A stretch of DNA of 64,000 nt from Tragulus kanchil (GCA_022376925.1 JAIOJX010000004.1:177907501-177971500), one strand, 5' to 3'. Positions 44,741 through 55,740 are shown, counted from the stretch's first letter. Numbers and translations are program-made. The notes: generated by a model from the sequence alone, not told the origin.

Positions 44741-45039
44741 TTTAAAAAAGTTTTATGTATCTATTTATTTTTATGTCTGGCTACACTGAATGTTCATTGC
44801 TGCATGCCAGCTTTTTCTAGTCGAGGTGAATGGGGCTAGTCTCTCGTTATGCGGCGTGGCCTTCTCACTGTGCCGGCTTCTCTTGTTGCAGAGCGAGGGC
44901 TCTAGAGCACAGGCTTGGAAGCTGCGGCACATCTGCGCAGTTGCTCTGCAGCCTGTGGGATATTCCCCGACCAGGGATCAAATCTGTCTCCTCTGCACTA
45001 ACAGGTAAATTCTTAACTACTGGACCACCAGGGGAGACT
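44741..45039 (-). mobile_element. CHR-2-type SINE, reverse
   Basis: TTTATTTTTATGTCTGGCTA at the tail side, CTTCTCTTGTTGCAGAGCGA and GGCTCTAGAGCACAGGCTTG body, AGCCTGTGGGATATTCCCCG, and the reversed head TGGACCACCAGGGGAGACT. Target-site duplication AGTTTTAAAA at 44738-44747 and 45046-45055. It belongs to the family also abundant in whales, and is old here. Confidence 0.85.
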
Positions 45040-45106
45040 GGAAGTAGTTTTAAAACCAAAGGTGTTAATAATGTGATGCAGTATGGGTATCCTAGTAGTG
45101 CTGCAG

Positions 45107-45160
45107 GGAAAAAAAAAAAAAAATATATATATATGTGTGTGTGTGTGTATATATATAATG
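45107..45160. repeat. Compound microsatellite A(n)-TA(n)-TG(n)-TA(n)
   Basis: A run of about 15 A, then alternating TA, then GT repeats (about 45136-45149), then TA again. Translation of this produces the K-, Y- and V-rich end of a spurious ORF. Confidence 0.9.
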
Positions 45161-45530
45161 CTCATCCCAACTGTGAACCAAACAGAAGTGCAAAAGTCCC
45201 TGCAGGTAAGACGCGGCCTCCATAGAGAACACTAGGATCAGGAGTGAACAGTCTACATACTGCCAGCAAATAGTGCCAGTAAACATTGAAAATATCTAAG
45301 CTTTTTTGGAATGTAAGTAGTTTTGGTGTGTTGCTTTTTTTTAATTATGAAAATCTGTTTACCATGAAGGGATGGAGGATAGGATGGAGGATATAATAAC
45401 CTTCCTTCCAAACTGCTTTGAGAGCAAAGTCAGATGTTAGAAGAACACAAGCAAAATGCTGAGGTACCATGAACATACACTGCTGCCTCTACAAATAATT
45501 CTTTCTTCATACAAAAGGATAAAGCTGTCT
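45161..45530. other. No recognisable feature
   Basis: Unassigned single-copy-looking DNA. Confidence 0.5.
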
Positions 45531-47717
45531 ACGTGTTTCATTTGCAAAGCCTCTGTGCTTCCAAATGGGTTCTAAGCAAAGGTCAAAATGTCTCCTCCTG
45601 AGGTCTGCAAAGAGCCTAGACTATGAGTGATTGGGTACAGGCCTCAGGCACAGGTGGAAGGCACAGAGCCAGGGGCTTAACTCCTTACCCAACAAAAGTT
45701 CAACCTGTTCTCCAGGAGAGCCCATGTCACCAAAAACAAATGGGGACTCGCCCCAGGCAGAGAACACATTCTTGTCTGTCAACCCCCCAAACCACTGCAG
45801 ACACTGACAGGAACACAGCCAGACTCCCCTCCCTCCAGCCAAGCTTTTCTTCAGGCTCTCCACCCTTCAAACCGGTGGAGTGCCAGCCGCTCGGGCTCTT
45901 CTGCTCAGTTTCGTGGGAGGAGGGCAGATGAATCAAAAAGGTGCTACAGCTCAGAAAACTCAGACACTGATCTGCATTTAAAGTTTTCCGGGTGAAATAT
46001 TCCTTGTTTCCTATTCAAAGACGTCTGGGCATGAGCAAGGCAGGTGGGAAAAGACACTTCTATATAAAACACAGTGCTGCATAAAATGTACTTAAAAGGC
46101 AGGCAACAGTCCACAGGCCCTCTTTCACGACAACTCAAAGATTCCTGCTAGAAGGGCTGGATGGTTCAGCAACTTCAGGATGCTATCGTGAAGCTACCTG
46201 GCCTGGAAGAAGCAGTCACATCCTCTTCCCCCTCAAGGCAGGCCGGCTTAGGGCTCCAGCACACAAACTCAGCTGCTGTACCCCTTCCTACCTGTGCAGC
46301 CTTGAGCACCATGCTCAACATCTCCATAGTTAGCGTGGTCTCTAAGACTAAATGCTAATGTATATAAAGCACTTCAAAGCACAAAGGAAGCATTATCTTT
46401 TCATGCTAAAGTGGAAGGCTCACCTCTTCCAACCCAGACCTTTTCTTTCCCTTTCAGGTCATTCACCTGACCCTGGTCTTATCTTATTCCCAACCGAGCC
46501 TGGACTCTCATGAACGTTCACCAGCAATCCCTGAAGACTTCATCCCTAGCTACCTGACATTAACTATGCAGGCCAATTCCCACTCAGCCTCAGATGAACC
46601 CCAGCTCTCTGTTCTACTCTGCCCTGTTTTCACGTGTTTCATTTGCAAAGCCTCTGTGCTTCCAAATGGGTTCTAAGCAAAGGTCAAAATGTCTCCTCCT
46701 GAGGTCTGCAAAGAGCCTAGACTATGAGTGATTGGGTACAGGCCTCAGGCACAGGTGGAAGGCACAGAGCCAGGGGCTTAACTCCTTACCCAACAAAAGT
46801 TCAACCTGTTCTCCAGGAGAGCCCATGTCACCAAAAACAAATGGGGACTCGCCCCAGGCAGAGAACACATTCTTGTCTGTCAACCCCCCAAACCACTGCA
46901 GACACTGACAGGAACACAGCCAGACTCCCCTCCCTCCAGCCAAGCTTTTCTTCAGGCTCTCCACCCTTCAAACCGGTGGAGTGCCAGCCGCTCGGGCTCT
47001 TCTGCTCAGTTTCGTGGGAGGAGGGCAGATGAATCAAAAAGGTGCTACAGCTCAGAAAACTCAGACACTGATCTGCATTTAAAGTTTTCCGGGTGAAATA
47101 TTCCTTGTTTCCTATTCAAAGACGTCTGGGCATGAGCAAGGCAGGTGGGAAAAGACACTTCTATATAAAACACAGTGCTGCATAAAATGTACTTAAAAGG
47201 CAGGCAACAGTCCACAGGCCCTCTTTCACGACAACTCAAAGATTCCTGCTAGAAGGGCTGGATGGTTCAGCAACTTCAGGATGCTATCGTGAAGCTACCT
47301 GGCCTGGAAGAAGCAGTCACATCCTCTTCCCCCTCAAGGCAGGCCGGCTTAGGGCTCCAGCACACAAACTCAGCTGCTGGACCCCTTCCTACCTGTGCAG
47401 CCTTGAGCACCATGCTCAACATCTCCATAGTTAGCGTGGTCTCTAAGACTAAATGCTAATGTATATAAAGCACTTCAAAGCACAAAGGAAGCATTATCTT
47501 TTCATGCTAAAGTGGAAGGCTCACCTCTTCCAACCCAGACCTTTTCTTTCCCTTTCAGGTCATTCACCTGACCCTGGTCTTATCTTATTCCCAACCGAGC
47601 CTGGACTCTCATGAACGTTCACCAGCAATCCCTGAAGACTTCATCCCTAGCTACCTGACATTAACTATGCAGGCCAATTCCCACTCAGCCTCAGATGAAC
47701 CCCAGCTCTCTGTTCTT
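45531..47717. repeat. Tandem direct duplication 16 (unit about 1101 bp)
   Basis: Unit one is 45531-46616 and unit two 46632-47717. The 15-bp filler is ACTCTGCCCTGTTTTC. One substitution, GCTGTACCCC versus GCTGGACCCC (46276 and 47377), turns a V codon into G in an ORF; otherwise the copies agree. Confidence 0.94.
45600..46616. other. No firm feature
   Basis: Unassigned DNA in duplication unit 16; copy at 46700-47717. ORFs of 80 and 102 codons on opposite strands are not recognised. Weak MIR-like sequence (GTATATAAAGCACTTCAAAG, 46360) is possible. Confidence 0.4.
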
Positions 47718-48231
47718 CACCTTGCCTTGCTGGAAGGAGCCTGCACAGTTGCAGAGTGCCCCAACTACAGATAAAGGATCTCTTCTCTCAGCTGAAAGCC
47801 GGAGAGCTGGTAGATGGCTCCTCCTGTAGCCCTTTTTCACTCAGACTTCATCTCCTGTTTTACAGCGAGGAATGCCTCCCGTTCAGAGGTGAATGTCTCC
47901 CAGGGGGAACTCCTTCAACTATCCGTGTCTCCGTTTCCAAATTTACTCTTCCCTCTCCAAGGCTAGCGTGTCACCCATGCAGCAAATCTCTTCCCACACC
48001 TCAGTTCTCTTTTCAAATCCACTCCTCTGTTCAAGACGGCCAGCTGCATGGAATGCCTCCTGGGTACCAGGTTCAGTTCGTGGATGATGAGGTTACAGAG
48101 CTCATCCTGGTACCTGCAATTAGTTACCTCTGGACTTGCTCCTTCCCCTGAGCCTTCGGGTTCATGTTTTAAAACATAAGCCCCACAAACCTAGGGATCT
48201 CATCTCTTCTCTTCTGCTTTACCTCTAGAGA
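47718..48231. other. No recognisable feature
   Basis: C/T-rich unassigned DNA. A 131-codon plus-strand ORF at 47756-48151 starts in unique DNA, but no domain, signal peptide or family is recognised. Confidence 0.4.
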
Positions 48232-48430
48232 GGGCTTCCCAGGTGACGACAGTGGTAAAGAACCTGTGTGCCAATGCAGGAGACATAGAGACAGTGGGTT
48301 CAATCCCTGGGTTGGAAGGATCCTCTGGAGTAGGAAATGGCAACCCACTCCAGTATTCTTGCCTGAAGAACCCCATGGACAGAGGAGTCCACGGTGTCAT
48401 AAAGAGTACACACAAGTGAGCGACACACAC
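48232..48430 (+). mobile_element. Bov-tA-type SINE
   Basis: GGGCTTCCCAGGTGACGACA head, GGGTTCAATCCCTGG B box, CCACTCCAGTATTCTTGCCT body and an end that runs into a CACCACCACCACC/GTGTGTGT/ACGCGCGC simple-sequence tract (48421-48472). Confidence 0.9.
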
Positions 48431-48780
48431 ACCACCACCACCACTGCGCACTGTGTGTGTACGCGCGCATGTGTTGCTGGGGTTACAGAAGTGAGCACAG
48501 CTAATTCCTGTCCTAGAGCTGCTCACCGTAGTGACAGAGAGAAACTGAAAACCCACAGGCAGACTTCCCAATGCAACAGACAGTGATAGGCAGGATGAAC
48601 AGCAACATGTCGGACCTCAACAGAGCCCCGAACCTGTGCTGAGCTCCTAAAGGCCAACCCTAACTGCCCACACCGAGGGCTTATCTCAGCTGCCCGCCAC
48701 CCCCCACCCCCGACCCTGGCCCTGATAACTATCCTTTACTTCCCTAAACTCCTTCCTGCCTGGGTTCCTCTTGCACCACC
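48431..48780. other. Simple repeat then unassigned DNA
   Basis: The 48421-48472 tract mixes CAC, GT and CG dinucleotides after the SINE. The rest is unassigned and includes a C-rich run near 48697. Confidence 0.45.
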
Positions 48781-49195
48781 TTTTTCCTGTTTTCATTCCA
48801 CCCCTCTGATCCTCAGCTAAGAGAGCGCTGTCACCACCATGGCCGAGAAGGCCATCTCTAGGTGTACACAGATGGCTCCTAACTTCTCTCTTGAGCTCCA
48901 GAGAGCAGCTCTTTCACTTGTCAAGTTATGCAAGATGTCCAGCAGACACTTGTCTACACATTCAGCATCGCGCTCCACTCGGTGAACGCCCCCCCCACCG
49001 CCCCCCCGCTGTCACCCACTCACCCAGCCTGAGGCTTGGCCACAACTCCTCCCTCTTTCTCACATCTGATGGACTTCACCAGTGTTCTTAAGATCTAGTC
49101 TTCCATTTGTACCATCACTGCTTAATTTACGTTCTCCAATCACTCCTGGCCCCAACCTGCTCCTGTACCAGATCCCCAACATGGAGATCAACAGA
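48780..49195 (+). repeat. LINE-2 fragment, sense
   Basis: ACAGATGGCTCCTAACTTCT, CTCTTGAGCTCCAGAGAGCA, ACTTGTCTACACATTCAGCA and CACATCTGATGGACTTCACC keep the order of the 3' part of L2. It contains long C runs near 48989-49008. No coding frame survives. Confidence 0.6.
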
Positions 49196-49207
49196 AGTAA
49201 GTTTAGA

Positions 49208-49461
49208 CTTTTTTAAATATCGAGAACAATTGTTTGTTTATCTTGAACTGCACTAGGTCTTCGTGGCTGAGTGAGAAATTTCTCGAGCCACAGTGCCACG
49301 GCCTTCTGCTGCGGAGCGTGGGCTCTAGGCGTGGACTAAGCAGTGTGGCACATGGGCTTCGCTGCTCTGAGGCAAGTGGAATCTTTCTGGGCCAGGGATT
49401 CAATCCAGGTCCCCTGCATTGACAGGTGGACTTTTAACCACTGGGCCACCAGAGGAAGTTC
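49208..49461 (-). mobile_element. CHR-2-type SINE, reverse, old
   Basis: TGCACTAGGTCTTCGTGGCT, TTCTGCTGCGGAGCGTGGGC, AGTGTGGCACATGGGCTTCG and GGTCCCCTGCATTGACAGGT, ending with CTGGGCCACCAGAGGAAGTT. Same family as 44741-45039. Confidence 0.82.
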
Positions 49462-49664
49462 TGCAAGTTGCGTTTCTAAAGCTGCTTTCTACAGGATAAA
49501 AATTCAGATTCCTAAGACCACAAAACCCAGCCAACCCTTCCCCTCTCCTCCAGGCAGCCTATGCCTCACCCTTTCCCAGACTTCCCTAGCCCTAACTCCT
49601 CGTGTCTGTTTATGCCACTTCCTCTGCCTGAAATGCAAGCAACAGAATGTATCAGAACAGTAGC
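49462..49664. other. Unassigned, possibly LINE-2
   Basis: TTATGCCACTTCCTCTGCCT near 49610 recalls L2 3' sequence, so the L2 to the left may continue past the SINE. Confidence 0.4.
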
Positions 49665-49775
49665 CAACACTGACCCCAGGTACTGCCGCTATCGCCCCTT
49701 TTACCAAGGAGAATGCTGAGGCCACAGATGTTACCTGCCCAACACTGGGCTGACCTAACCACACAGTCGTCCTGG
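49665..49775 (-). repeat. MIR SINE fragment, reverse
   Basis: CCCCTTTTACCAAGGAGAAT, GCTGAGGCCACAGATGTTAC and CTGCCCAACACTGGGCTGAC follow the reversed MIR pattern. Confidence 0.5.
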
Positions 49776-49875
49776 CTTCAGAACCTCAGTTCTTAACCTC
49801 CGCAGTACATCACTCATCTACTCACCATCCCCTTCACCAGGTAACTCTTAACTTCCCTTTAAGATGCAGTTTAAG

Positions 49876-50205
49876 GGGCTTCCCCTGGTGGTCCAGTGGG
49901 TAAGGACACCGCCTTGCAGTGCAAGGGGCGCCGGTTCCATCCCTGGCCTGGGAAGATCCCACGTGCCGCGGAGTGGCTGGACCGATGTGTCCAATTACCG
50001 AGCCGGAGCTCTGGCGCACGTGTGCCCAGAGTCGGCGCTCTGCAACAACAGATGCCACTGCGATGGGAGGCCCACAGGAGCCAAAGAACAAAGACGGATG
50101 AAAATAGAGAAATGAAAGACCAATAGAAGTGGCCTGCCTGCTCCCCTCCCTCCCCAACCTGACCCCTGCCTCCCCCTCCCCACCCCCCGCCAAAAAAAAG
50201 AAAAA
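49876..50205 (+). mobile_element. Young CHR-type SINE with C-rich 3' extension (third site)
   Basis: GGGCTTCCCCTGGTGGTCCA head, a CpG-rich body (GTGCCGCGGAGTGGCTGG), and the extension GCCTGCTCCCCTCCCTCCCC, here lengthened by further C-rich sequence and ending in A-rich sequence without the AAAT repeats. An exact 15-bp target-site duplication, AAGATGCAGTTTAAG, lies at 49861-49875 and 50206-50220. It inserted exactly at the 5' edge of an older CHR SINE. Confidence 0.93.
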
Positions 50206-50220
50206 AAGATGCAGTTTAAG

Positions 50221-50420
50221 GACTTCCTTGGTAGGCCAGTGGCACTCAACCCCAGTGCAGGAGGCCTGGGTTTGATTCCTGGTCAGGGAACTAGATCCCA
50301 CAGGCTGTAACTAAGAGTTCAAGCTCCACAACAAAGACAAAAGATCCGGCATGCTGCAACTAAGACCTAGCACAGCTAAGTAAATATTAAAAATTAAATA
50401 CTAAAAAAAAAAAGAAAAAA
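50221..50420 (+). mobile_element. Older CHR-type SINE
   Basis: GACTTCCTTGGTAGGCCAGT head, GGGTTTGATTCCTGGTCAGG B box, GGAACTAGATCCCACAGGCT, then CTAAGTAAATATTAAAAATT and a poly-A run. It directly abuts the young element, same orientation. Confidence 0.85.
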
Positions 50421-51146
50421 CCCAAAAGACAACTCAGGTCAAATGCTTCCTCTTTGGTGGATTTCTCCCCCAGCCCCCCCAGGACTCTGCCTCCAACCTC
50501 TAGGATCCCTTGGCATCATGCCTGTCTTTGTTACAGGCAGTCTCACATTACTGGTTGAGTTCCAAAGATAAAAACCAGGTCCTTATATCTTTGTACTATT
50601 CCTAACACCCTACAGTGCCTGCTGCACAAATACTTCGGTGATAATTTTTTCCAAGTACACAGGACTCAAGAGTACATCCTGCTCACCCAAGTCCAGAGCA
50701 CGTTACTGCTTCTGGACACCCTACCTTACGCTGCTAGCCCCAACCTCTCTCCTCCTCTGTCGGCCAGAGGACTGAGAGAGGAGTCAAAGCCCTGGCGAGG
50801 GGCAGCCACTCCCACAGCCAGCTGATAGCATTATCACAGCAGGGCAGGCCAGAGAGCTGCTGGCCATGTGCCCCTTGATTACAGGAGTAAAGTGCATCGA
50901 AAAAGCACTTTCTCTCGCTGAAGACAGACAGAGGGGACGGTGATGCACAGCTGCCAGATTTAAGGTCTGTATCGTTTAAAATGAGGGAATGGGGTGGTGG
51001 ACATAAAAATAATATATAGTATGACAGCAAATCAGCTCTAGCCGTTATTTACAAATCACCAAGAGCCGACAGGCTGGCAGAGAGGTACATAAGGAATATT
51101 ATTTAGTTACATGACCTAATGGCCACTTTTACAAAATCACCATGAC
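50421..51146. other. No recognisable feature
   Basis: Unassigned DNA; duplication 17 begins at about 50570. A 98-codon minus-strand ORF (50734-51030, copy 51749-52045) is not recognised. Confidence 0.45.
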
Positions 51147-51357
51147 CATACGGTTGACCCTTGAACAACTAGTGTTTGAACTGTGCGTGTCCACTTACAT
51201 GCGAATTTTTTTCCCCAAGAGTAAACACTTAACAGTTGAATCTGCAGATGCAGACCTGTGGATCCAAAGGGCTGATGGTCAAGTGACACTTGGATTTTTA
51301 ATCGCGCAGAGAGCTATCATCCCTAACCCCAGCGTTGTCCAAGGGTCAACTGTATAC
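51147..51357. mobile_element. Tigger-like MITE, about 210 bp
   Basis: The left end CATACGGTTGACCCTTGAAC at 51147 pairs with the right end TCCAAGGGTCAACTGTATAC, giving terminal inverted repeats of about 22 bp and TA-containing edges. Internal GTGTCCACTTACATGCGAAT is typical of the family. Non-autonomous. The 79-codon ORF over it is repeat-derived. Confidence 0.72.
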
Positions 51358-52161
51358 CTCATTAAATCAGATCAACTTTAGAACAGGTTCTGATTATTAT
51401 TCTAGATTCTACAACTGCTAATTACCTAACGGAGTTGGCTTGTTTTGATTTGCATTTCTTATGTTAAAGCAGGACGGCCATCTGCTTGCAGTACATTCAG
51501 AGCGAGTCTTTTCTTTTTTTTTTAATGTGCATTTCTGTGACACAGTGACCATTATCACAGGTTTCTTGTTTTCCTAACTGAGGCTAATAAAACCAGGTCC
51601 TTATATCTTTGTACTATTCCTAACACCCTACAGTGCCTGCTGCACAAATACTTGTGATAATTTTTCCAAGTACACAGGACTCAAGAGTACATCCTGCTCA
51701 CCCAAGTCCAGAGCACGTTACTGCTTCTGGACACCCTACCTTACGCTGCTAGCCCCAACCTCTCTCCTCCTCTGTCGGCCAGAGGACTGAGAGAGGAGTC
51801 AAAGCCCTGGCGAGGGGCAGCCACTCCCACAGCCAGCTGATAGCATTATCACAGCAGGGCAGGCCAGAGAGCTGCTGGCCATGTGCCCCTTGATTACAGG
51901 AGTAAAGTGCATCGAAAAAGCACTTTCTCTCGCTGAAGACAGACAGAGGGGACGGTGATGCACAGCTGCCAGATTTAAGGTCTGTATCGTTTAAAATGAG
52001 GGAATGGGGTGGTGGACATAAAAATAATATATAGTATGACAGCAAATCAGCTCTAGCCGTTATTTACAAATCACCAAGAGCCGACAGGCTGGCAGAGAGG
52101 TACATAAGGAATATTATTTAGTTACATGACCTAATGGCCACTTTTACAAAATCACCATGAC

Positions 52162-52372
52162 CATACGGTTGACCCTTGAACAACTAGTGTTTGAACTGTG
52201 CGTGTCCACTTACATGCGAATTTTTTTCCCCAAGAGTAAACACTTAACAGTTGAATCTGCAGATGCAGACCTGTGGATCCAAAGGGCTGATGGTCAAGTG
52301 ACACTTGGATTTTTAATCGCGCAGAGAGCTATCATCCCTAACCCCAGCGTTGTCCAAGGGTCAACTGTATAC
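52162..52372. mobile_element. Second copy of the Tigger-like MITE
   Basis: Duplicate of 51147-51357 carried by duplication 17; same inverted repeats. Confidence 0.72.
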
Positions 52373-52640
52373 CTCATTAAATCAGATCAACTTTAGAACA
52401 GGTTCTGATTATTATTCTAGATTCTACAACTGCTAATTACCTAACGGAGTTGGCTTGTTTTGTTTTTTTTTCTTATGTTAAAGCAGGACGGCCATCTGCT
52501 TGCAGTACATTCAGAGCGAGTCTTTTCTTTTTTTTTTAATGTGCATTTCTGTGACACAGTGACCATTATCACAGTCAAAAAGTAAGAATGGAGGAAGGGA
52601 CTCCTAGAACTTGTTTTCCTAAGACTGAGGCTAATAAAAC

Positions 52641-53861
52641 CAGCAAGCACAGAGTTAATTGTAATACAGGCTAAGAGATGGTCTATAATTAGAGTGGTTC
52701 CCTAACTCTGAACTTCAATACCTGTGCTGGTTTACATTTCCTGTGTATGTCTTCCTAAAGTTATATTCAACTTAATAAAATTGTTTCTTATTCTGACATT
52801 GTCCATTTCAAATTTTGTCAAAAATGCCTTTTCTTTGAAATGGTGGTAATAAACAGGGTTTTTTTTTTTTTTTTAATGCTGTTTCTTGGCAAACTTAAAA
52901 CTGGCTGACTCATGTTGGACCCTAATACTGCTTCTGCAGTGTCACAGTTCCCTGAAACCTACATCTGGGAAACACCATGTTTTAAAGTGTCTGAAGAGAC
53001 TTGGGAAACAGCCAAATCCAGCTTGCTTGTCTAGAATGTAGTTTTAGAAAGGAATAATTAAAATGGAAAGCACACCATCCATTTCCCCAAATCATGCCTA
53101 AAAAACAAAAATAAAAACTCAGTACTTTAAAATTTTATATATACACAACGCTTAAGATTCTCAACACATTAGCATCGTAAAGACTCTAAGTCCTTGCAGT
53201 AAGCAAGATCAGTTTAATTCAGGAAAGGAACCATTTTTTCCCCACAGACAAACCTATTAGTACCCTGACAAACAGTGGGGAATGCTGAACTAATCAAACC
53301 TACTGGAGTGTGTCTGAAAACAGAATGTGTTAATTAGTGGAAATGTGTCTTTCTGAAGCCTGGAAAGAGGGCAGGGGATCACTCCTCTTGCAACCCCTCA
53401 AAAAAAGAAAATACATCATCTGGTAGCAGGGTTTTTTGTATATCTCTCCACTCCTCAATGTGGATGGCCAACTCCTTTTGATCCAAATGGAACACTCTAA
53501 ATAGGAAGGACAACGTTCTGGTCATCAAATATACCCATCTTCGACATTCTAGCAAATGAACATTTTTAGGACTCACTTATGAATTTGGTTGGTGTGACAA
53601 CTGAGTAAACTGACAAATCTGATTTTCAAAACCAACCAAAGTGGGGATCATGTCCTGTATGGCAACTCCTGACTGGTTCCTAGGAATTTCTTTAAACCTA
53701 GTGAGACAACACAGAGTGGGTTATTAAACCATTTTAGTGGCTGAGATCTGCTTATTTGGGGTTTTGTTTTACAAAATGGATTTGAGTAGAACATACTAGG
53801 ATAGACATATCACATAGGATCATAAAGAAAATACTTTGCTTCAGTGTATACTTCATGTATG
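52641..53861. other. No recognisable feature
   Basis: About 1.2 kb, AT-rich and unassigned, with a T(18) run near 52859. The minus-strand 65-codon ORF 53379-53576 is noted in findings. Duplication 18 begins at about 53212. Confidence 0.45.
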
Positions 53862-54070
53862 CGGCTTCCCAGGTGGTACAACGGTAAAGAATCTTCCTGC
53901 CAATGTAGAGACTGGGTTTGATCTCAGGGTGGAGAAGATTCCCTGGAGAAGGAAATGGCAATCCATCTCAGTATTCTTGCCTGGGAAATCCCATGGAGAG
54001 AGGAGCCTGGTGGGCTACAGTCCATGAGGGTCACAAAGAGTCAGACACAACTTAGCAACTGAACAACAAC
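53862..54070 (+). mobile_element. Bov-tA-type SINE
   Basis: CGGCTTCCCAGGTGGTACAA head, a CTCAGTATTCTTGCCTGGGA body, GGAGCCTGGTGGGCTACAGT and an AACTGAACAACAACA end. Target-site duplication TATACTTCATGTATG (53847-53861) versus AATACTTTATGTATG (54071-54085), 13 of 15 matching. Confidence 0.92.
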
Positions 54071-54234
54071 AATACTTTATGTATGTACAGGGTCTCAATG
54101 CAAATTCTATTTCTTAGTGTAGATTCAGTCAAAAAAGTTTGAAAGCCACTGTTCTAGGCTACCTGTAAGCTGTCTAACTTCAACTTATAAATAGGAACTT
54201 CTTGGTATAAAAAGAACAGCAATTGGGGCTTCCC

Positions 54235-54307
54235 TGGTGGTCCAGTGGGTAAAGAGTCTGCCTTGCACTACAAGGGGCACCGGTTCAATCCCTGCCCTAG
54301 GAAGGTT
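54235..54307 (+). mobile_element. CHR-type SINE cut off by a duplication junction
   Basis: Only the head and B box are present before the junction. The complete element is at 55334-55596. The truncation is an effect of the junction. Confidence 0.85.
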
Positions 54308-54969
54308 CCCCATGGTGGCCAGTTAATTCAGGAAAGGAACCATTTTTCCCCCCACAGACAAACCTATTAGTACCCTGACAAACAGTGGGGAATGCTGAAC
54401 TAATCAAACCTACTGGAGTGTGTCTGAAAACAGAATGTGTTAATTAGTGGAAATGTGTCTTTCTGAAGCCTGGAAAGAGGGCAGGGGATCACTCCTCTTG
54501 CAACCCCTCAAAAAGAAAATACATCATCTGGTAGCAGGGTTTTTTGTATATCTCTCCACTCCTCAATGTGGATGGCCAACTCCTTTTGATCCAAATGGAA
54601 CACTCTAAATAGGAAGGACAACGTTCTGGTCATCAAATATACCCATCTTCGACATTCTAGCAAATGAACATTTTTAGGACTCACTTATGAATTTGGTTGG
54701 TGTGACAACTGAGTAAACTGACAAATCTGATTTTCAAAACCAACCAAAGTGGGGATCATGTCCTGTATGGCAACTCCTGACTGGTTCCTAGGAATTTCTT
54801 TAAACCTAGTGAGACAACACAGAGTGGGTTATTAAACCATTTTAGTGGCTGAGATCTGCTTATTTGGGGTTTTGTTTTACAAAATGGATTTGAGTAGAAC
54901 ATACTAGGATAGACATATCACATAGGATCATAAAGAAAATACTTTGCTTCAGTGTATACTTCATGTATG

Positions 54970-55178
54970 CGGCTTCCCAGGTGGTACAACGGTAAAGAAT
55001 CTTCCTGCCAATGTAGAGACTGGGTTTGATCTCAGGGTGGAGAAGATTCCCTGGAGAAGGAAATGGCAATCCATCTCAGTATTCTTGCCTGGGAAATCCC
55101 ATGGAGAGAGGAGCCTGGTGGGCTACAGTCCATGAGGGTCACAAAGAGTCAGACACAACTTAGCAACTGAACAACAAC
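54970..55178 (+). mobile_element. Second copy of the Bov-tA-type SINE
   Basis: Duplicate of 53862-54070, with the same imperfect target-site duplication. Confidence 0.92.
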
Positions 55179-55333
55179 AATACTTTATGTATGTACAGGG
55201 TCTCAATGCAAATTCTATTTCTTAGTGTAGATTCAGTCAAAAAAGTTTGAAAGCCACTGTTCTAGGCTACCTGTAAGCTGTCTAACTTCAACTTATAAAT
55301 AGGAACTTCTTGGTATAAAAAGAACAGCAATTG

Positions 55334-55596
55334 GGGCTTCCCTGGTGGTCCAGTGGGTAAAGAGTCTGCCTTGCACTACAAGGGGCACCGGTTCAATCCC
55401 TGCCCTAGGAAGGTCCCAGGTGCCACGGAGCGGCTGGGCAAGTGTGTCCAATTACCAGCCAACACTCTGGAGCACATGCACCCAGAGCCGGTGCTCTGCA
55501 ACGAGAGAGGCCACTGCAATCGGAGGCCCACACAGGCCAAAGATTAAGGATGGATGAAAATAAATAAATAAATAAATAAATAAGTAAATAAAAGTA
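55334..55596 (+). mobile_element. CHR-type SINE, long form, complete
   Basis: GGGGCTTCCCTGGTGGTCCA head, GCACCGGTTCAATCCCTGCC B box, CTGGAGCACATGCACCCAGA body, then AAATAAATAAATAAATAAAT. Target-site duplication AGAACAGCAATTG (55321-55333) versus AGAATAGCAATTA (55597-55609). It lacks the C-rich extension of the young subfamily. Confidence 0.92.
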
Positions 55597-55740
55597 AGAA
55601 TAGCAATTATCTTCTGCAAGCAAAGGGTAAAAACAAAATGATATGGGGAGTTACAAAAGTCACTGCTTTGACTCCTGAGAGGGAGCAAGGGATCCTGTGC
55701 TAGGTCTCTGGTCTTGGTAAGCCATTAAATGGCATCACGT

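Larger units (their letters stand above)
50570..52640. repeat. Tandem direct duplication 17 (unit 1018 / about 1052 bp)
   Basis: Unit one is 50570-51588 and unit two 51589-52640. The end of unit one lacks about 33 bp found in unit two (after ATTATCACAG). The start of unit two has small deletions (TACTTGTGATAA versus TACTTCGGTGATAA). TTTTGATTTGCATTTC at 51446 is TTTTGTTTTTTTTTC in the other copy. Confidence 0.93.
53212..55414. repeat. Tandem direct duplication 18 (unit about 1109 bp)
   Basis: Unit one is 53212-54307 and unit two about 54321-55414, with a 13-bp filler TCCCCATGGTGGC. The A-run in CCTCAAAAAAAGAAAAT (53396) has seven A; in unit two (54506) it has five, which breaks the minus-strand ORF. 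The junction truncates a CHR SINE. Confidence 0.93.

Noticed and set aside
47756..48151. 131-codon plus-strand ORF in apparently unique DNA
   Set aside because: No signal peptide, domain or splice context recognised; C/T-rich DNA gives long chance frames.
48838..48860. ACCATGGCCGAGAAGGCC, a good-looking start context
   Set aside because: It lies in an L2-like region and no convincing frame follows.
48984..49010. C-run region as a possible G-quadruplex
   Set aside because: Two C runs only, interrupted once; fewer than the four separate runs needed.
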